Made by a program: the position numbers and the translations under genes. The notes under the pieces were generated by a model that was not told the DNA's origin, ran no database searches, and saw nothing but the letters and a program-made list of their open reading frames with translations. From positions 248,001 through 312,000 of the forward strand of contig NZ_FPCD01000004.1 of assembly GCF_900116865.1 (NCBI RefSeq): a stretch of DNA of 64,000 nt, read 5' to 3'. Below are positions 17,027 to 26,760 of this stretch, one piece after another (position 1 is the first letter of the stretch; the number at the start of each line of letters is the position of its first letter). The DNA comes from Butyrivibrio sp. M55 (GTDB taxonomy: Bacteria; Bacillota; Clostridia; Lachnospirales; Lachnospiraceae).

Positions 17027-18163
17027 ATGGAAAAAATCATGCAGGGCCGTATGGACCGCGGATATTTCAGATATCAGAAAGAATATGAGGAGAAGGCTCT
17101 CGAGGTACTTCGCTCGGGATGGTACATCCTTGGAAAAGAAGTTGAGAAGTTCGAGGAAGAGTTTGCTTCTTATGTAGGAACGAAGCATTCGGTCGGAGTT
17201 GCAAACGGACTTGATGCTCTTTGGCTTGCTTTCAGAGTACTTGGAATCGGCAAGGGCGATGAAGTCATTGTTCAGGGCAACACCTACATCGCAAGCGTAA
17301 TGGGAATAACCATAAATGACGCGACACCTGTATTTGTTGAGCCTGATGAATACTATCAAATAGATGCAGATAAGATTGAAGAGAAGATAACGGACAAGAC
17401 TAAGGCAATCCTTGTTGTCCACCTCTACGGTCATGCCGCAAACATGGATAAGATCTGTGCTGTCTGCAAGAAACACAATCTTAAGCTCGTCGAAGACTGT
17501 GCACAGTCTCACGGAGCAAAATATAACGGCAAGATGACGGGAGCGTTTGGTGACATCGGATGTTTCTCTTTTTACCCGTCCAAAAACATGGGAGCTTACG
17601 GAGATGCAGGCGCTATAACTACTGACGATCCGGAGCTTGCAAGACTTGTTAAGATATACAGAAACTACGGAAGTGAGAAGCGCTACTATAACATGGTGGT
17701 CGGTGCAAATTCAAGGCTTGATGAGCTTCAGGCAGGACTTCTTAGGGTTAAGCTTACTCACATGGATGAGATAACAAAAGAGAGAGAAGAGCTTGCGAAC
17801 TACTACACGGCAGGAATTGACAATAAAAAGGTGATAAAGCCGTCTGTTGCGAATAATGCAACCTGTGTATGGCATCAGTTTGTACTTAGAGTTCCGACGG
17901 AAGGTGCCGGAGAAAACGGTAAGGAAGCATCTTCGGAGCGCGACAGATTAAGACAATATCTTGAAGATAACGGCATCATGACTTTGATCCATTATCCGAT
18001 CCCGCCTCACATGGCACAGGCGTATGAATATCTGGGTGTGCCCGCGGGAAGTCTTCCAATCACTGAGCGCTTTGCTTCGGAGGTAATATCTCTTCCGATG
18101 TACACGGGACTTACAAGAGATGAGCAGGACAGAGTTATAGCCTGCGTGAATTCTTTTAAATGA
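17027..18163 (+). CDS. DegT/DnrJ/EryC1 sugar aminotransferase (FdtB-like)
   Basis: 378-residue PLP-dependent aminotransferase acting on keto sugars. NGLDALWLAFR (60-70), VQGNTYIAS (82-90), EDCAQSHGA (156-164) and the PLP-lysine motif FSFYPSKNMGAYGDAG with K186 are all intact, as is the later NSRLDELQAG. With the FdtA-like cupin at 15402 it should make a dTDP-3-amino-3,6-dideoxyhexose. No N-acetyltransferase (FdtC/QdtC) was seen in the window. The ATG follows GAAAGG by 12 bases, and a 196-bp hairpin ends immediately upstream, so its expression may be controlled separately from the gene before it. Confidence 0.93.
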   Translation: MEKIMQGRMDRGYFRYQKEYEEKALEVLRSGWYILGKEVEKFEEEFASYVGTKHSVGVANGLDALWLAFRVLGIGKGDEVIVQGNTYIASVMGITINDATPVFVEPDEYYQIDADKIEEKITDKTKAILVVHLYGHAANMDKICAVCKKHNLKLVEDCAQSHGAKYNGKMTGAFGDIGCFSFYPSKNMGAYGDAGAITTDDPELARLVKIYRNYGSEKRYYNMVVGANSRLDELQAGLLRVKLTHMDEITKEREELANYYTAGIDNKKVIKPSVANNATCVWHQFVLRVPTEGAGENGKEASSERDRLRQYLEDNGIMTLIHYPIPPHMAQAYEYLGVPAGSLPITERFASEVISLPMYTGLTRDEQDRVIACVNSFK

Positions 18164-18178
18164 CGGAGAATAATATAC

Positions 18179-19423
18179 ATGAAGAAAGAACTTGCATTGG
18201 ACAAACTCATAAGAAACCTTATAGATAAGTATTTATTCGAGATAGCTATCGGATTACTTATTCTTATTTCTGTATTCATAAGGTTTAAACTTGCGCCCAA
18301 TACAGAGCTTTCTCCGGACTATAATTTTTATTATAAAGAATGGGTTGAGTTCTACAGACAAAACGGAATCATCAAGGGACTTTCAAACGCTCCCGGGGAT
18401 TACTATGTTCCGTTTAACGTGATCTATGCACTGTCTTCGCTTTTTCCTTGCGAAGCATGGGTGCCGCTCAGCATCGTTCCAGCAATATGTGAATTTATAT
18501 CAGCGTTTTTTATCTACAAGATTTTTTATCTTCTTACGGAAAAAAAGCGCTGCTCTGTTTTTATCGGTGTTATGACGCTTTACCTGCCTTTCGTTATTTT
18601 TGACGGAGCACTTTGGAAGCAGGTTGATGCGGTATATACATGCTTTTTGATGATCGCGATGTACAAGCTTTTAAAGCAGCAATACAGGACTTCAATGATC
18701 TGGTACTCTGTTGCTTTTGCGTTTAAGCTTCAGGCGATACTTTTCCTTCCTCTTTACCTGATAATTTACATTACAGGCGGATTTAACGGTGCTGAGAATG
18801 AGGGAAAAGAGCTTTCTAAAAAGACGGCTTTCAGTATTCTTGAGTTTCTGTGGATTCCGTTTGTCTATCTTGTTGCCGGACTTCCGGAAGTTCTTGCAAA
18901 GCACGGACTAAGAGCAACTTATTTTGCTTATCTGGAACAGACGGGGGAGCTTGATTCGGAAGGATACGGAATGGTGTCTTATTGCCCCAATATTTATAAC
19001 TGGGGGTTCGACGATCATTACAAGCTTCTTTCGACGGCGGCTGTGATGGTACTTGCTGCTGTGCTTGTTGTTATCGCGTTTTTTTGTTACAGATTCAGGG
19101 AAAAGATAGACAGAAATCTTGTTCTTTACCTTGCGATATGGACATCCTGGACTTGCGTGATCCTTCTTCCTGGAATGCATGAGAGATATGATTATGCGAT
19201 GCTTATCCTTCTTACTCCTTTTGCGATGATGGTGAGAAAGAAGATAATGCTTTTTATGATAGTTGCAAATATATGCTCGTTGATAGTTTACGGCATTACG
19301 CTGTTTGGGGCGGAAATAATTGATATTGCTTTCATTTCGGTATTTTATGTCGCTTCATATTTGTTTGTTACCGCTGATATCATTGGTCTTTTGAACGGAG
19401 GTAATGAGAAAAGTGAAGCTTAA
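18179..19423 (+). CDS. GT-C mannosyltransferase-like membrane protein (Gpi18-like)
   Basis: 414-residue multi-pass protein of the family related to Gpi18 mannosyltransferases (COG5542). Characteristic features are the acidic first loop SPDYNFYYKEW near residue 42, GALWKQVDAVYT near 143, AFKLQAILFLPLYL near 181 and the late PGMHERYDYAM near 320. These enzymes transfer a sugar from a polyprenyl-phosphate donor outside the membrane. It begins 15 bases after the aminotransferase and overlaps the next gene by 20 bases. The specific sugar is unknown. Confidence 0.78.
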   Translation: MKKELALDKLIRNLIDKYLFEIAIGLLILISVFIRFKLAPNTELSPDYNFYYKEWVEFYRQNGIIKGLSNAPGDYYVPFNVIYALSSLFPCEAWVPLSIVPAICEFISAFFIYKIFYLLTEKKRCSVFIGVMTLYLPFVIFDGALWKQVDAVYTCFLMIAMYKLLKQQYRTSMIWYSVAFAFKLQAILFLPLYLIIYITGGFNGAENEGKELSKKTAFSILEFLWIPFVYLVAGLPEVLAKHGLRATYFAYLEQTGELDSEGYGMVSYCPNIYNWGFDDHYKLLSTAAVMVLAAVLVVIAFFCYRFREKIDRNLVLYLAIWTSWTCVILLPGMHERYDYAMLILLTPFAMMVRKKIMLFMIVANICSLIVYGITLFGAEIIDIAFISVFYVASYLFVTADIIGLLNGGNEKSEA

Positions 19424-20954
19424 AAAAGCTTTTAATATGGCAATTTGCGCATGTCTTCTTCTCGGTGCGGTGCTGATCCTTGGGTGCAGTTTTTTTACAA
19501 CAATTTATTACAAGATGCATCAGGAGAATGATAAGCTGTACTTTAAAATGGAAAATATCCCGCTTCTTGTTATATCTGTCGGGCTTAGTCTGTTTATCTT
19601 TTACATTCTCAAGAAAAAAGAGATTTTTGCAAAGAACAAAAAGCTTGTGGTAATAGGGCTTGTGTTCTGCGTTTTGTATTGCCTGACGCTGATCTTTTCG
19701 ATAAGACCGATGCCGGTCAATGATTCTGATATGCTGGATATGTACATAAACAGCTTTGTAAGAGGTGATTATTCGCAGCTTACGGAAAAAGGCGGCTATC
19801 TTTATACCTGGCCTTTCCAGCTGGGATATGTCTTTTTCGGCGAGTTTATGACTAAGGTTTTTGGCTCCGGAAATTATCTTGCGTGGGATATTGCGCAGCT
19901 GATATCGATTCTTTTTACAATGTATTTTCTGGATAAAATATGCATGGAGTGTTTTGAAGATGCGGAAATATGCGGCATTATGTCGCTTTTATCTATGGGA
20001 GCATTGTTTTTTTACAATTATGTGACTTATATTTACGGCGATATTCTCAGCATGGGACCGCAGACGTTGGCGCTGTATCTGATGATCAGGTACATGAAGA
20101 CCGGAGAGCAGAGATACGGGCTTGGATCGGGCTTGGCCATTGCTATCGGTGTCATGTTGAAAACCAATTGTGAAATTACTGTAATTGCGCTTATAATGAT
20201 ACTGTTTATTAATGGTATCGGATCCAAAGATGATGATGTAAAAGTTAAGCTAAAAAACAGAGTGATCATAGCAATATGTATGCTGATTTTTGTGTTCGGC
20301 CAAAAGGCGTATATAAACAATCACTACACGAAGGTTACGGGACTTGAGGAAATACCCAAAGGTAATCCTTCCGTGGCACATATAGCAATGGGACTTCAGG
20401 AAGACGGAGGCCTGGAACCCGGGTGGTTTAATGGTTATAATTATGCCGTTTTTGGAGAAAATAATTACGATACGGAACTTACGAAGAAAGCGGCTATCGC
20501 AAATATCAAAGAGAGGATCGATCTTTTTGCACATCATCCATTTTATGCCGCAAGATTTTTTACAAGGAAATATATAACCCAGTGGGCCGATCCTGTTTGC
20601 ATATCAACGCAAAATCTTGATTATGTAAGCAGACACCATGAAATATCGGCGCTGGGAAATAGTATTGTATTTGGATTTGGAAGTACTGTTTTAGCTTGGA
20701 TTATGAATGTTTTTATGACGCTCTGTTATTTGGGCGTAGTGGTATATCTTATAGAAGTTCTGAGGAAAAGGCATGTTTCGGATTACGAGATGCTGATGTT
20801 ACTGTTAATCTTTGGTGGAATGGTTTTCCACGAATTTTGGGAAGGGTCCTCACGCTATGCAATGAGATATTACATTTATCAGCTTCCTTTTGCTGCGTGC
20901 GGATTAAAGGTGCTACTTGGACTTATTCATGAACATAAACTCAAAAAAATATGA
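19404..20954 (+). CDS. GT39-like membrane glycosyltransferase
   Basis: 516-residue membrane protein with about 11 segments. After two N-terminal segments the external loop holds NDSDMLDMYINSF (near 108), the acid-rich position where GT-C enzymes carry catalytic Asp, followed by YLYTWPFQLGYVFFGE. A C-terminal EGSSRYAMRYYIYQLPF is like the EGxSRYxLP ending seen in many surface-glycan GT-C proteins. The ATG at 19404 follows GGAGG located inside the previous gene, and both genes overlap, indicating translational coupling. Substrate unknown. Confidence 0.72.
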   Translation: MRKVKLKKAFNMAICACLLLGAVLILGCSFFTTIYYKMHQENDKLYFKMENIPLLVISVGLSLFIFYILKKKEIFAKNKKLVVIGLVFCVLYCLTLIFSIRPMPVNDSDMLDMYINSFVRGDYSQLTEKGGYLYTWPFQLGYVFFGEFMTKVFGSGNYLAWDIAQLISILFTMYFLDKICMECFEDAEICGIMSLLSMGALFFYNYVTYIYGDILSMGPQTLALYLMIRYMKTGEQRYGLGSGLAIAIGVMLKTNCEITVIALIMILFINGIGSKDDDVKVKLKNRVIIAICMLIFVFGQKAYINNHYTKVTGLEEIPKGNPSVAHIAMGLQEDGGLEPGWFNGYNYAVFGENNYDTELTKKAAIANIKERIDLFAHHPFYAARFFTRKYITQWADPVCISTQNLDYVSRHHEISALGNSIVFGFGSTVLAWIMNVFMTLCYLGVVVYLIEVLRKRHVSDYEMLMLLLIFGGMVFHEFWEGSSRYAMRYYIYQLPFAACGLKVLLGLIHEHKLKKI

Positions 20955-22554
20955 TACTCCCGATGAAAGGAGAGACGGGCTGTTTTCATTTGTCTGGTGC
21001 CTTATAACAGGTGCGGTGATAATGACAATATGCTCAAGATCTTCTTTCCTGTACGCATTTAATATATGGGATGATTCTAACAGTTATTTTACTGTCGGAA
21101 AGAGTATGCTGAGCGGTATGGTGCCGTACAGGGATCTTTTCGATCAGAAGGGAATCTTTCAGTACAGTATATATATGTTGGCTTCTCTTATCTCTAGAAC
21201 AACGTTTCTGGGTGTGTACATAATTGAGATATTGGCATGTACAATGGCTCTCAAAGCGGCATTCAGGATTATGCAGGTGTACTTAAGATCTGTTTCCATG
21301 CCATACATCCTAACGCCGGTTGTGGGAATGATCGTATATACATCAAGATGCTTTTACTGGGGCGGAAGTGCTGAGGAGTTTCTTTTCCCGTTTATCATGT
21401 GGGAAATGTATATTTCGATAAGGCACTTTAAAGAGAACTATCCGGAACCCATGAGATACAAAAGAGTTCTTGTTGGCGGAATTCTTGCGGGATGCGTTTT
21501 TCATATCAAGTTCAATTCACTGGGATTTTTCTTTGCATGGATGGCGATGGTATTCTTTGCGGATATCATAGGGGCTAAGGCTGTAAAAAAAGCTTTTGTC
21601 AGCTGCGTTGTATTTCTTGGCGGAATGGCGATCACATTTATACCGGGACTTGTATATTTCGGAATGAATAATGCAATCGTCGACTGGGGACGTGTGTACA
21701 TCTACGAAAATGTTTTCGGGTATTCGAAAAAACTGTCTTTTGTCGAGAGAATGGCCGTTATCTACGATAAGATGACCGATCATATTTACGATAATAAATT
21801 AGTGTATTTGACTATTTTTATCGGTGCGTTATACTTTACTGTGGCTCTTGTATTTTCTTTTATTCCTGAAGATAAATACAAGCTTATAAAAAGAGATATA
21901 GTTGTAATTCCGCTTAAAGTCGTGGAATATGTCAATATAGCAATGCTTTTGGGATTCCTTACGCTGATCATTTTCATCGGAGGAGTCAGCATAACATATT
22001 ATCCGTTCCCGATAAACGGATTTACGGTGTTTGGAGTTACCGTGATAGGTTATTTGCTCGAAGGATTGTACCTTAAGCTAAATCGTGACGGCTTCAAGGA
22101 CGAACTTACCAAGCTTACAAGTGCGGTTATGATATTGATGCTGCTTGTAGCGGGAATTACTGCGTATAATATCTCACCAAATGTTTCGTATATGAAAATT
22201 GCGAAAAATGACCTTTGGCTCTATCATTTCCGTGATCATGTGCTTTCAAGCGGAATAGAGAATCCGAAGATCATAAATGAGAACGGCTTTGATGCGGGAC
22301 TTTACACCGTGACAGATACATTGCCCGTATGCTATTACTTCCAGACACAGACTGTGAACGCAGAGCATATGGAAAAAGTTCTTGAGGAACAAAAAAGATT
22401 CACTCATGAAAAAATTGTTGATTTTGTGATATCTGTCAATAAGCCTGCGGAGGGTGTTGATGATTACGACCTTGTTCTGCAGGAAGACTTCATCGATCCA
22501 TGGGATCCGAATCAGACCGCTACATACTATTTGTATCAGAAAAAGGCTGAGTGA
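20929..22554 (+). CDS. GT39-like membrane glycosyltransferase
   Basis: 541-residue membrane protein. WDDSNSYFTVGKSMLSG and VPYRDLFDQKG near residues 45-70 match the dolichyl-phosphate-mannose-type glycosyltransferase (PMT/GT39-like) first loop, where the acidic pair DD is expected to be functional. About ten membrane segments follow, then a soluble C-terminal part of about 110 residues. I start at ATG 20929, overlapping the preceding gene by 26 bases; TTG at 20917 is an alternative adding four residues. The overlap suggests coupled translation with the previous GT-C gene. Confidence 0.75.
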   Translation: MNINSKKYDTPDERRDGLFSFVWCLITGAVIMTICSRSSFLYAFNIWDDSNSYFTVGKSMLSGMVPYRDLFDQKGIFQYSIYMLASLISRTTFLGVYIIEILACTMALKAAFRIMQVYLRSVSMPYILTPVVGMIVYTSRCFYWGGSAEEFLFPFIMWEMYISIRHFKENYPEPMRYKRVLVGGILAGCVFHIKFNSLGFFFAWMAMVFFADIIGAKAVKKAFVSCVVFLGGMAITFIPGLVYFGMNNAIVDWGRVYIYENVFGYSKKLSFVERMAVIYDKMTDHIYDNKLVYLTIFIGALYFTVALVFSFIPEDKYKLIKRDIVVIPLKVVEYVNIAMLLGFLTLIIFIGGVSITYYPFPINGFTVFGVTVIGYLLEGLYLKLNRDGFKDELTKLTSAVMILMLLVAGITAYNISPNVSYMKIAKNDLWLYHFRDHVLSSGIENPKIINENGFDAGLYTVTDTLPVCYYFQTQTVNAEHMEKVLEEQKRFTHEKIVDFVISVNKPAEGVDDYDLVLQEDFIDPWDPNQTATYYLYQKKAE

Positions 22555-22581
22555 TCGGCTGAGTGGTAAGGAGATTTTTTA

Positions 22582-23601
22582 ATGCCTATAAGAGTAAACA
22601 GTTTCATGGGAAAATTTGGCTGGTTTGCAAGAAAACATTTTCCTATGCTTGCAAGTAACGCATACCTTAAATTACAGTTTTTTACAAGAAGTAAGTCTCA
22701 GAAGGCTTATTGTGATTACTTCCTTAATTCCAAGGAAGTTCCGATGCCCAATGTGGTAAATATCGAGACTATAAACAGATGTAATTCCACATGTGCATTC
22801 TGTACAGCTAATGTTCATGCGGAGTGCAGACCTCTTGCAAAGATTGACGACGATGTTTATAAGAATATCATCGATCAGCTTGCAGACTGGGGATATAAGG
22901 GACATCTTACACTTTACGGAAATAATGAGCCCCTTCTTGATACCAAGATTGTTGAGAGACACAAGTATGCGAGGGAGAAACTTCCGGACAGCTTTATTTT
23001 CATGTCTACCAACGGACTTATTCTTACAATCGATAAGGTAAAAGAGGTTGCTCCATATATCAATCAGCTTATCATCAACAACTATTCGATGGAGATGAAG
23101 CTTCATAAGAATATTCAGGAACTCTATGATTATGTAAAGGCTCATCCCGATGAGTTTAAGGACCTTGATATCCAGATTCAGATGAGATATCTTCAGGAAG
23201 TTCTTACAAACAGAGCGGGAAGTGCGCCCAATAAGAAGGCAACCGAGAAGGTTATTAAGGAGACTTGTCTTCTTCCTTTCACAGATATGTGGATCATGCC
23301 CAACGGCAAGATGGGACTTTGCTGCTGCGATAACTTTGAGACTACCGATTTTGGCGATCTTACCAAGATGAGTCTTAAGGAAGCATGGGGAAGTCCTCAG
23401 TTCCAGGCAGTAAGAAAGAAGATTGCAGAGGGAAGACAGAACTATCCGTTCTGTAAGCACTGTGACTTTATTGATGCGGGCTTCCGTATGCAGATTGTCA
23501 ATGCAATTTTAAGAGGTGACCAGGACGCTGCAAACAAGCTCGGCGGTCATGAGAGAATGAAGATTGGCAATAAGAATAACGAGGATGACAACATTAAATG
23601 A
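22582..23601 (+). CDS. Radical SAM/SPASM domain protein
   Basis: 339 residues. The radical SAM 4Fe-4S motif CNSTCAFC is at 67-74 (Cx3Cx2C), and a C-terminal SPASM-type cysteine region follows (TCLLPFTDMWIMPNGKMGLCCC, key cysteines near 231, 249-251, and CKHC near 292-295) with DFGDLTKMSLKEAWGS between. It follows a strong AAGGAG site. SPASM proteins modify peptides or sugars; in this setting a sugar or lipid-linked glycan is the likely substrate, but no precursor peptide gene was seen next to it. Product unknown. Confidence 0.85.
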   Translation: MPIRVNSFMGKFGWFARKHFPMLASNAYLKLQFFTRSKSQKAYCDYFLNSKEVPMPNVVNIETINRCNSTCAFCTANVHAECRPLAKIDDDVYKNIIDQLADWGYKGHLTLYGNNEPLLDTKIVERHKYAREKLPDSFIFMSTNGLILTIDKVKEVAPYINQLIINNYSMEMKLHKNIQELYDYVKAHPDEFKDLDIQIQMRYLQEVLTNRAGSAPNKKATEKVIKETCLLPFTDMWIMPNGKMGLCCCDNFETTDFGDLTKMSLKEAWGSPQFQAVRKKIAEGRQNYPFCKHCDFIDAGFRMQIVNAILRGDQDAANKLGGHERMKIGNKNNEDDNIK

Positions 23602-23629
23602 TCGTCGGCGTTGAGGGGAATTTGACAAA

Positions 23630-25447
23630 ATGAAACTCTTGAAAAGGCGTTTTGTTATATTTGCAGTTCTTTTGTTTATTCTGATTATTTCAGTATTTTA
23701 TTGTGCCATTGGTGAGAACAGCTATATAGGGGTTCATGACAACATGGACCTCTTTATCGCTCAGTTTGCGATGCTGAGAAACACCGGCACTTTTTTTTCG
23801 CACGGAGTCAGCGCACCTTTTCTTGGCGGAGTGTCAAGAGATGTGCTTCCGGGTGAAGCTTCTTTGTATACAGTTCTGTATATGATCTTTTCACCGTTTA
23901 CGGCTTATATAGTTGGATATGTATTAAAGCTTGGCATTGCTGTCTTTTCCTGCGTGCTGTTATTTGTTGATTGCACGATTCTTTCGGGTGAAAAAATAGA
24001 TTCATTCTTTGAGCGTGCAAGATTTTGCCTTAAGGAAGAATACGCGTCGGAATTAAATCTTGCTGTCGGTGCGGGATTTCTGTACGGAGTCTTAAATCTT
24101 TTTCCGGCGTTTGGGATTTCTTTTGCCTCAATCCCGCTTATAGTCTATCTTCTCAGAAGAATATATTTGACGGAGAAAAGTGACGATCCAAAGAGGGTTC
24201 GGAAAATGGCAGAGTATGTTGTGCTTATTTTCTGTTATCCGTTTGTTTCGTATTTTTCATACTTTGGATTCTTTATTCTGGGATATCTTTTCATAGGAAT
24301 CATATGGATGTGGATTCGGGACAAAAAGCCGAGCTTTGGGCTTATCGCGGGGCTTGTGGCGCTTTCGGTGGGATTCGTCGTCTTCGAATACAGATTATTC
24401 GGAATGATGCTCTTTTCCGATGTTATTACTATAAGGGATACGATGGTGCAGAGCTTTGTTCCGGCATCTGAGGTGCCCGGGCTTATCCTTGATGTGTTTG
24501 TAAACGGCATGATGCATGCGGAGGATTGTCACAAGTATTTCGTAATGCCTGTGTGTCTTTTATATCTGATCTTTTTGAACGGAAGATTTGTTTATAAAAA
24601 GAATTTCAGGGGAATATTTACGGATGTATATAATCTTTGTGCGTTGATCCTTGTATTTAATGCGGTTGTTTACGGTATTTATTTTATCAGGGAAGTTAAC
24701 GATGTTTTTGCGACAGTGGTTCCGCCTTTAAAAGGATTTCAGTTTAACAGGACGGTCTTTTTCAGCCCGTTTATCTGGTGCGCAATGCTGTTTATTATCG
24801 CATACAGAATGAGCAAGAAAGAAATTCTTAAGGGCGTTTTGTCATATGTGGTTATTGCGATGGCGGTGGTGATCGTCATCATTACGCCGACAAGATACAA
24901 TGATCTTAGGGGCACGCTTTATCATGTAGTAAAAGAAAATATCCAGGGAAATAAGCTCGATGATCTCAATTATAGAGAGTTCTATTCAGAGGAACTTTTT
25001 TCGGATGTGAAAAAGGGGATTGGCTACAAAGAAGGTGAATGGAGTGTTGCCTACGGAATGCATCCGGCAATCCTTGAATATAACGGAATTGCAACGCTTG
25101 ACGGCTATCTGGGTTTTTATCCTCAGAGCTATAAAGAAGAATTTAGAAAAGTAATCGCGCCGGCACTTTCAAAAAATCCAAGCTCCGCAGCATACTTCGA
25201 TGAATGGGGAGCAAGATGTTATCTCTATTCCGGAACCGATGCGACGATAGTAATGGCGACAAAGAGTATGTACGGTGTTACCGATAACAATATTTATATT
25301 GATGCGGGAGAACTTAAGAAACTTGGGTGCAAATATCTTTTTTCACGAATTGATATAGCCAATGCGCGTGAAGAAGGACTTACGCCAATCGGTGAATACA
25401 GCGGATACAATTCTCCTTACAATATCTATGTTTACGGATTAGAGTGA
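23630..25447 (+). CDS. DUF6044-type membrane protein
   Basis: 605-residue multi-pass protein resembling the DUF6044 family found in surface-polymer loci. It has an N-terminal membrane segment, the external motif YIGVHDNMDLFIAQF near 32 with acidic residues, about 11 further segments, and a soluble C-terminal domain from about 440 (TRYNDLRGTLYH, GYLGFYPQSYKEEFR). The layout is GT-C-like, with possible relation to YfhO-type lipid-linked glycosyltransferases. Start follows GAGGGGAATTTGACAAA. It ends about 120 bases before a promoter-bearing gap. Function inferred only from family and context. Confidence 0.72.
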   Translation: MKLLKRRFVIFAVLLFILIISVFYCAIGENSYIGVHDNMDLFIAQFAMLRNTGTFFSHGVSAPFLGGVSRDVLPGEASLYTVLYMIFSPFTAYIVGYVLKLGIAVFSCVLLFVDCTILSGEKIDSFFERARFCLKEEYASELNLAVGAGFLYGVLNLFPAFGISFASIPLIVYLLRRIYLTEKSDDPKRVRKMAEYVVLIFCYPFVSYFSYFGFFILGYLFIGIIWMWIRDKKPSFGLIAGLVALSVGFVVFEYRLFGMMLFSDVITIRDTMVQSFVPASEVPGLILDVFVNGMMHAEDCHKYFVMPVCLLYLIFLNGRFVYKKNFRGIFTDVYNLCALILVFNAVVYGIYFIREVNDVFATVVPPLKGFQFNRTVFFSPFIWCAMLFIIAYRMSKKEILKGVLSYVVIAMAVVIVIITPTRYNDLRGTLYHVVKENIQGNKLDDLNYREFYSEELFSDVKKGIGYKEGEWSVAYGMHPAILEYNGIATLDGYLGFYPQSYKEEFRKVIAPALSKNPSSAAYFDEWGARCYLYSGTDATIVMATKSMYGVTDNNIYIDAGELKKLGCKYLFSRIDIANAREEGLTPIGEYSGYNSPYNIYVYGLE

Positions 25448-25492
25448 GGATTGGTTCGAAACAAAGGAAATGCTGAATAATGATGTGAATTA

Positions 25493-25501
25493 TGTTATAA
25501 T
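25493..25501 (+). promoter_or_regulatory. Extended -10 promoter for lipoprotein gene
   Basis: TGT-TATAAT is a perfect extended -10. The region 17 bases upstream (CTGAAT) is a poor -35. Initiation near 25508 would give a leader of about 60 bases with a strong AAAGGGAG site before 25568. The downstream bases (ATGCTAT) match those after the -10 at 50769. Confidence 0.6.
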
Positions 25502-25567
25502 GCTATGGATTTATTAATTGTTAAGTGGTTTACCTTTTGGGTGTTTTGACAAAGGGAGATTTATACA

Positions 25568-26725
25568 ATGTCAAAAAAAATAGAATTTGTTGCAGCATTA
25601 TGCATGACAATCGGTCTTATGAGCGGTTGCACTTCTTATAGTGAGGGATCATCTGCCGCTATCGAAGGATTCTCGGATGGAGCATCTGTGGGCTCCTCAG
25701 AAGTGGCATCAAATGAAGCATCGGATGCTTCTGTTAAAGCATCGACGGCGTCGTCATTAGAAGCGTCGACATCTGCATCAACAGGAAATTCAATTGATGC
25801 GTCAAAAGAAAAATCGTCAGCATCAGCATCTACGGCATCATCAAAGTTATCTTCGGATGATGTTACTTCAAAAATCAGTGATGTAAGTAAGGATGTGAAG
25901 AAAGGCTCGGAAAGCAGCGCGGCGGCAAGTAGCGCATCAACAGGTTCGTCGGTGAGCAAGTCTGCAAGTGACAGCGCTTCTAAAGGAAAGTCTGCGGACG
26001 ATAAAGCAAAAGATACGTCAAAGGATAAGACAAAAGATAAGTCGGATGATAAAAAGACTGATGATAAGAAAGCCGATGATAAATCAAATGTAAAGAAGAA
26101 ATCCAAGAATGGAATAATAATTCCCGAGATTGAAGACGGAGTTACCAAGATCGGTGACAGAGGAGTAGAAGTAACTTTCGAATGGGAACCTGATGAGAAC
26201 ATAGACAGGTATGAAATATCTGTCGAAGGAAAGCCTCATGAAAGCACAGCATATTCTCATATTGAGGATGTGTATTCGGATGAGCCCACTTATACATACA
26301 AAGATAAGATCAATTATGACATCAGGATCAAAGTAAGGGCATATAAAGGCGATGCAAAGAAAGCCATTTGCGGAGATTGGAGTGAATTTGCTCTCGGAAA
26401 TACCTGCGAAGATGCTCTTACAGCTCCAAAAGTAAAAGACGGAGTTACCCGCAAAGGCGCGACCGGCACGGAAGTTTATTTTGCCTGGGAGCCTGTTGAT
26501 GGTGCCGAGCACTATGAAGTGGTAGTTGAACACAAAAAAAGTGCAGAGTCCGAGTATGATATAAAGGAAGTTACATATACTAACGCACCTAACTATACAT
26601 ATACTGCGCAGGGTGACTATGATGTCAGAATAACGGTTAAGGCGCAGACAAATGCCTGGATAAATGGCAAAAAGAAAACCTTTAACAGCCAGGTGAGCTC
26701 CTATGCAAAAGGAAAGACATACTAA
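25568..26725 (+). CDS. Putative lipoprotein with Ser/Ala-rich linker and two Fn3-like repeats
   Basis: 385 residues. A signal peptide ends in GLMSGC with Cys21 as the probable lipidation site. Residues 22-180 are extremely rich in Ser, Ala, Lys and Asp, first Ser/Ala then Lys/Asp (a DDKKTDDKKADDK run near 160-172), and are probably an extended cell-wall-spanning linker. Two repeats of about 95 residues follow (about 190-283 and 288-385), each opening with GVT and containing a conserved W-E-P then Y-E; these look like fibronectin type III folds. No catalytic residues seen. It may display or bind surface glycan. It has its own promoter. Confidence 0.75.
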   Translation: MSKKIEFVAALCMTIGLMSGCTSYSEGSSAAIEGFSDGASVGSSEVASNEASDASVKASTASSLEASTSASTGNSIDASKEKSSASASTASSKLSSDDVTSKISDVSKDVKKGSESSAAASSASTGSSVSKSASDSASKGKSADDKAKDTSKDKTKDKSDDKKTDDKKADDKSNVKKKSKNGIIIPEIEDGVTKIGDRGVEVTFEWEPDENIDRYEISVEGKPHESTAYSHIEDVYSDEPTYTYKDKINYDIRIKVRAYKGDAKKAICGDWSEFALGNTCEDALTAPKVKDGVTRKGATGTEVYFAWEPVDGAEHYEVVVEHKKSAESEYDIKEVTYTNAPNYTYTAQGDYDVRITVKAQTNAWINGKKKTFNSQVSSYAKGKTY

Positions 26726-26760
26726 GATTACTTTATAATGATTACTTGAAGAGGATATTT

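Noticed and set aside
22672..23460. 262-codon open frame on the minus strand
   Set aside because: Antisense to the radical SAM gene, whose Cx3Cx2C motif and ribosome binding site are clear; the antisense product has no recognisable features.
26734..26739. TATAAT just before the GT2 gene at 26761
   Set aside because: No -35 and no TG extension; the gene is probably transcribed together with the preceding lipoprotein gene.
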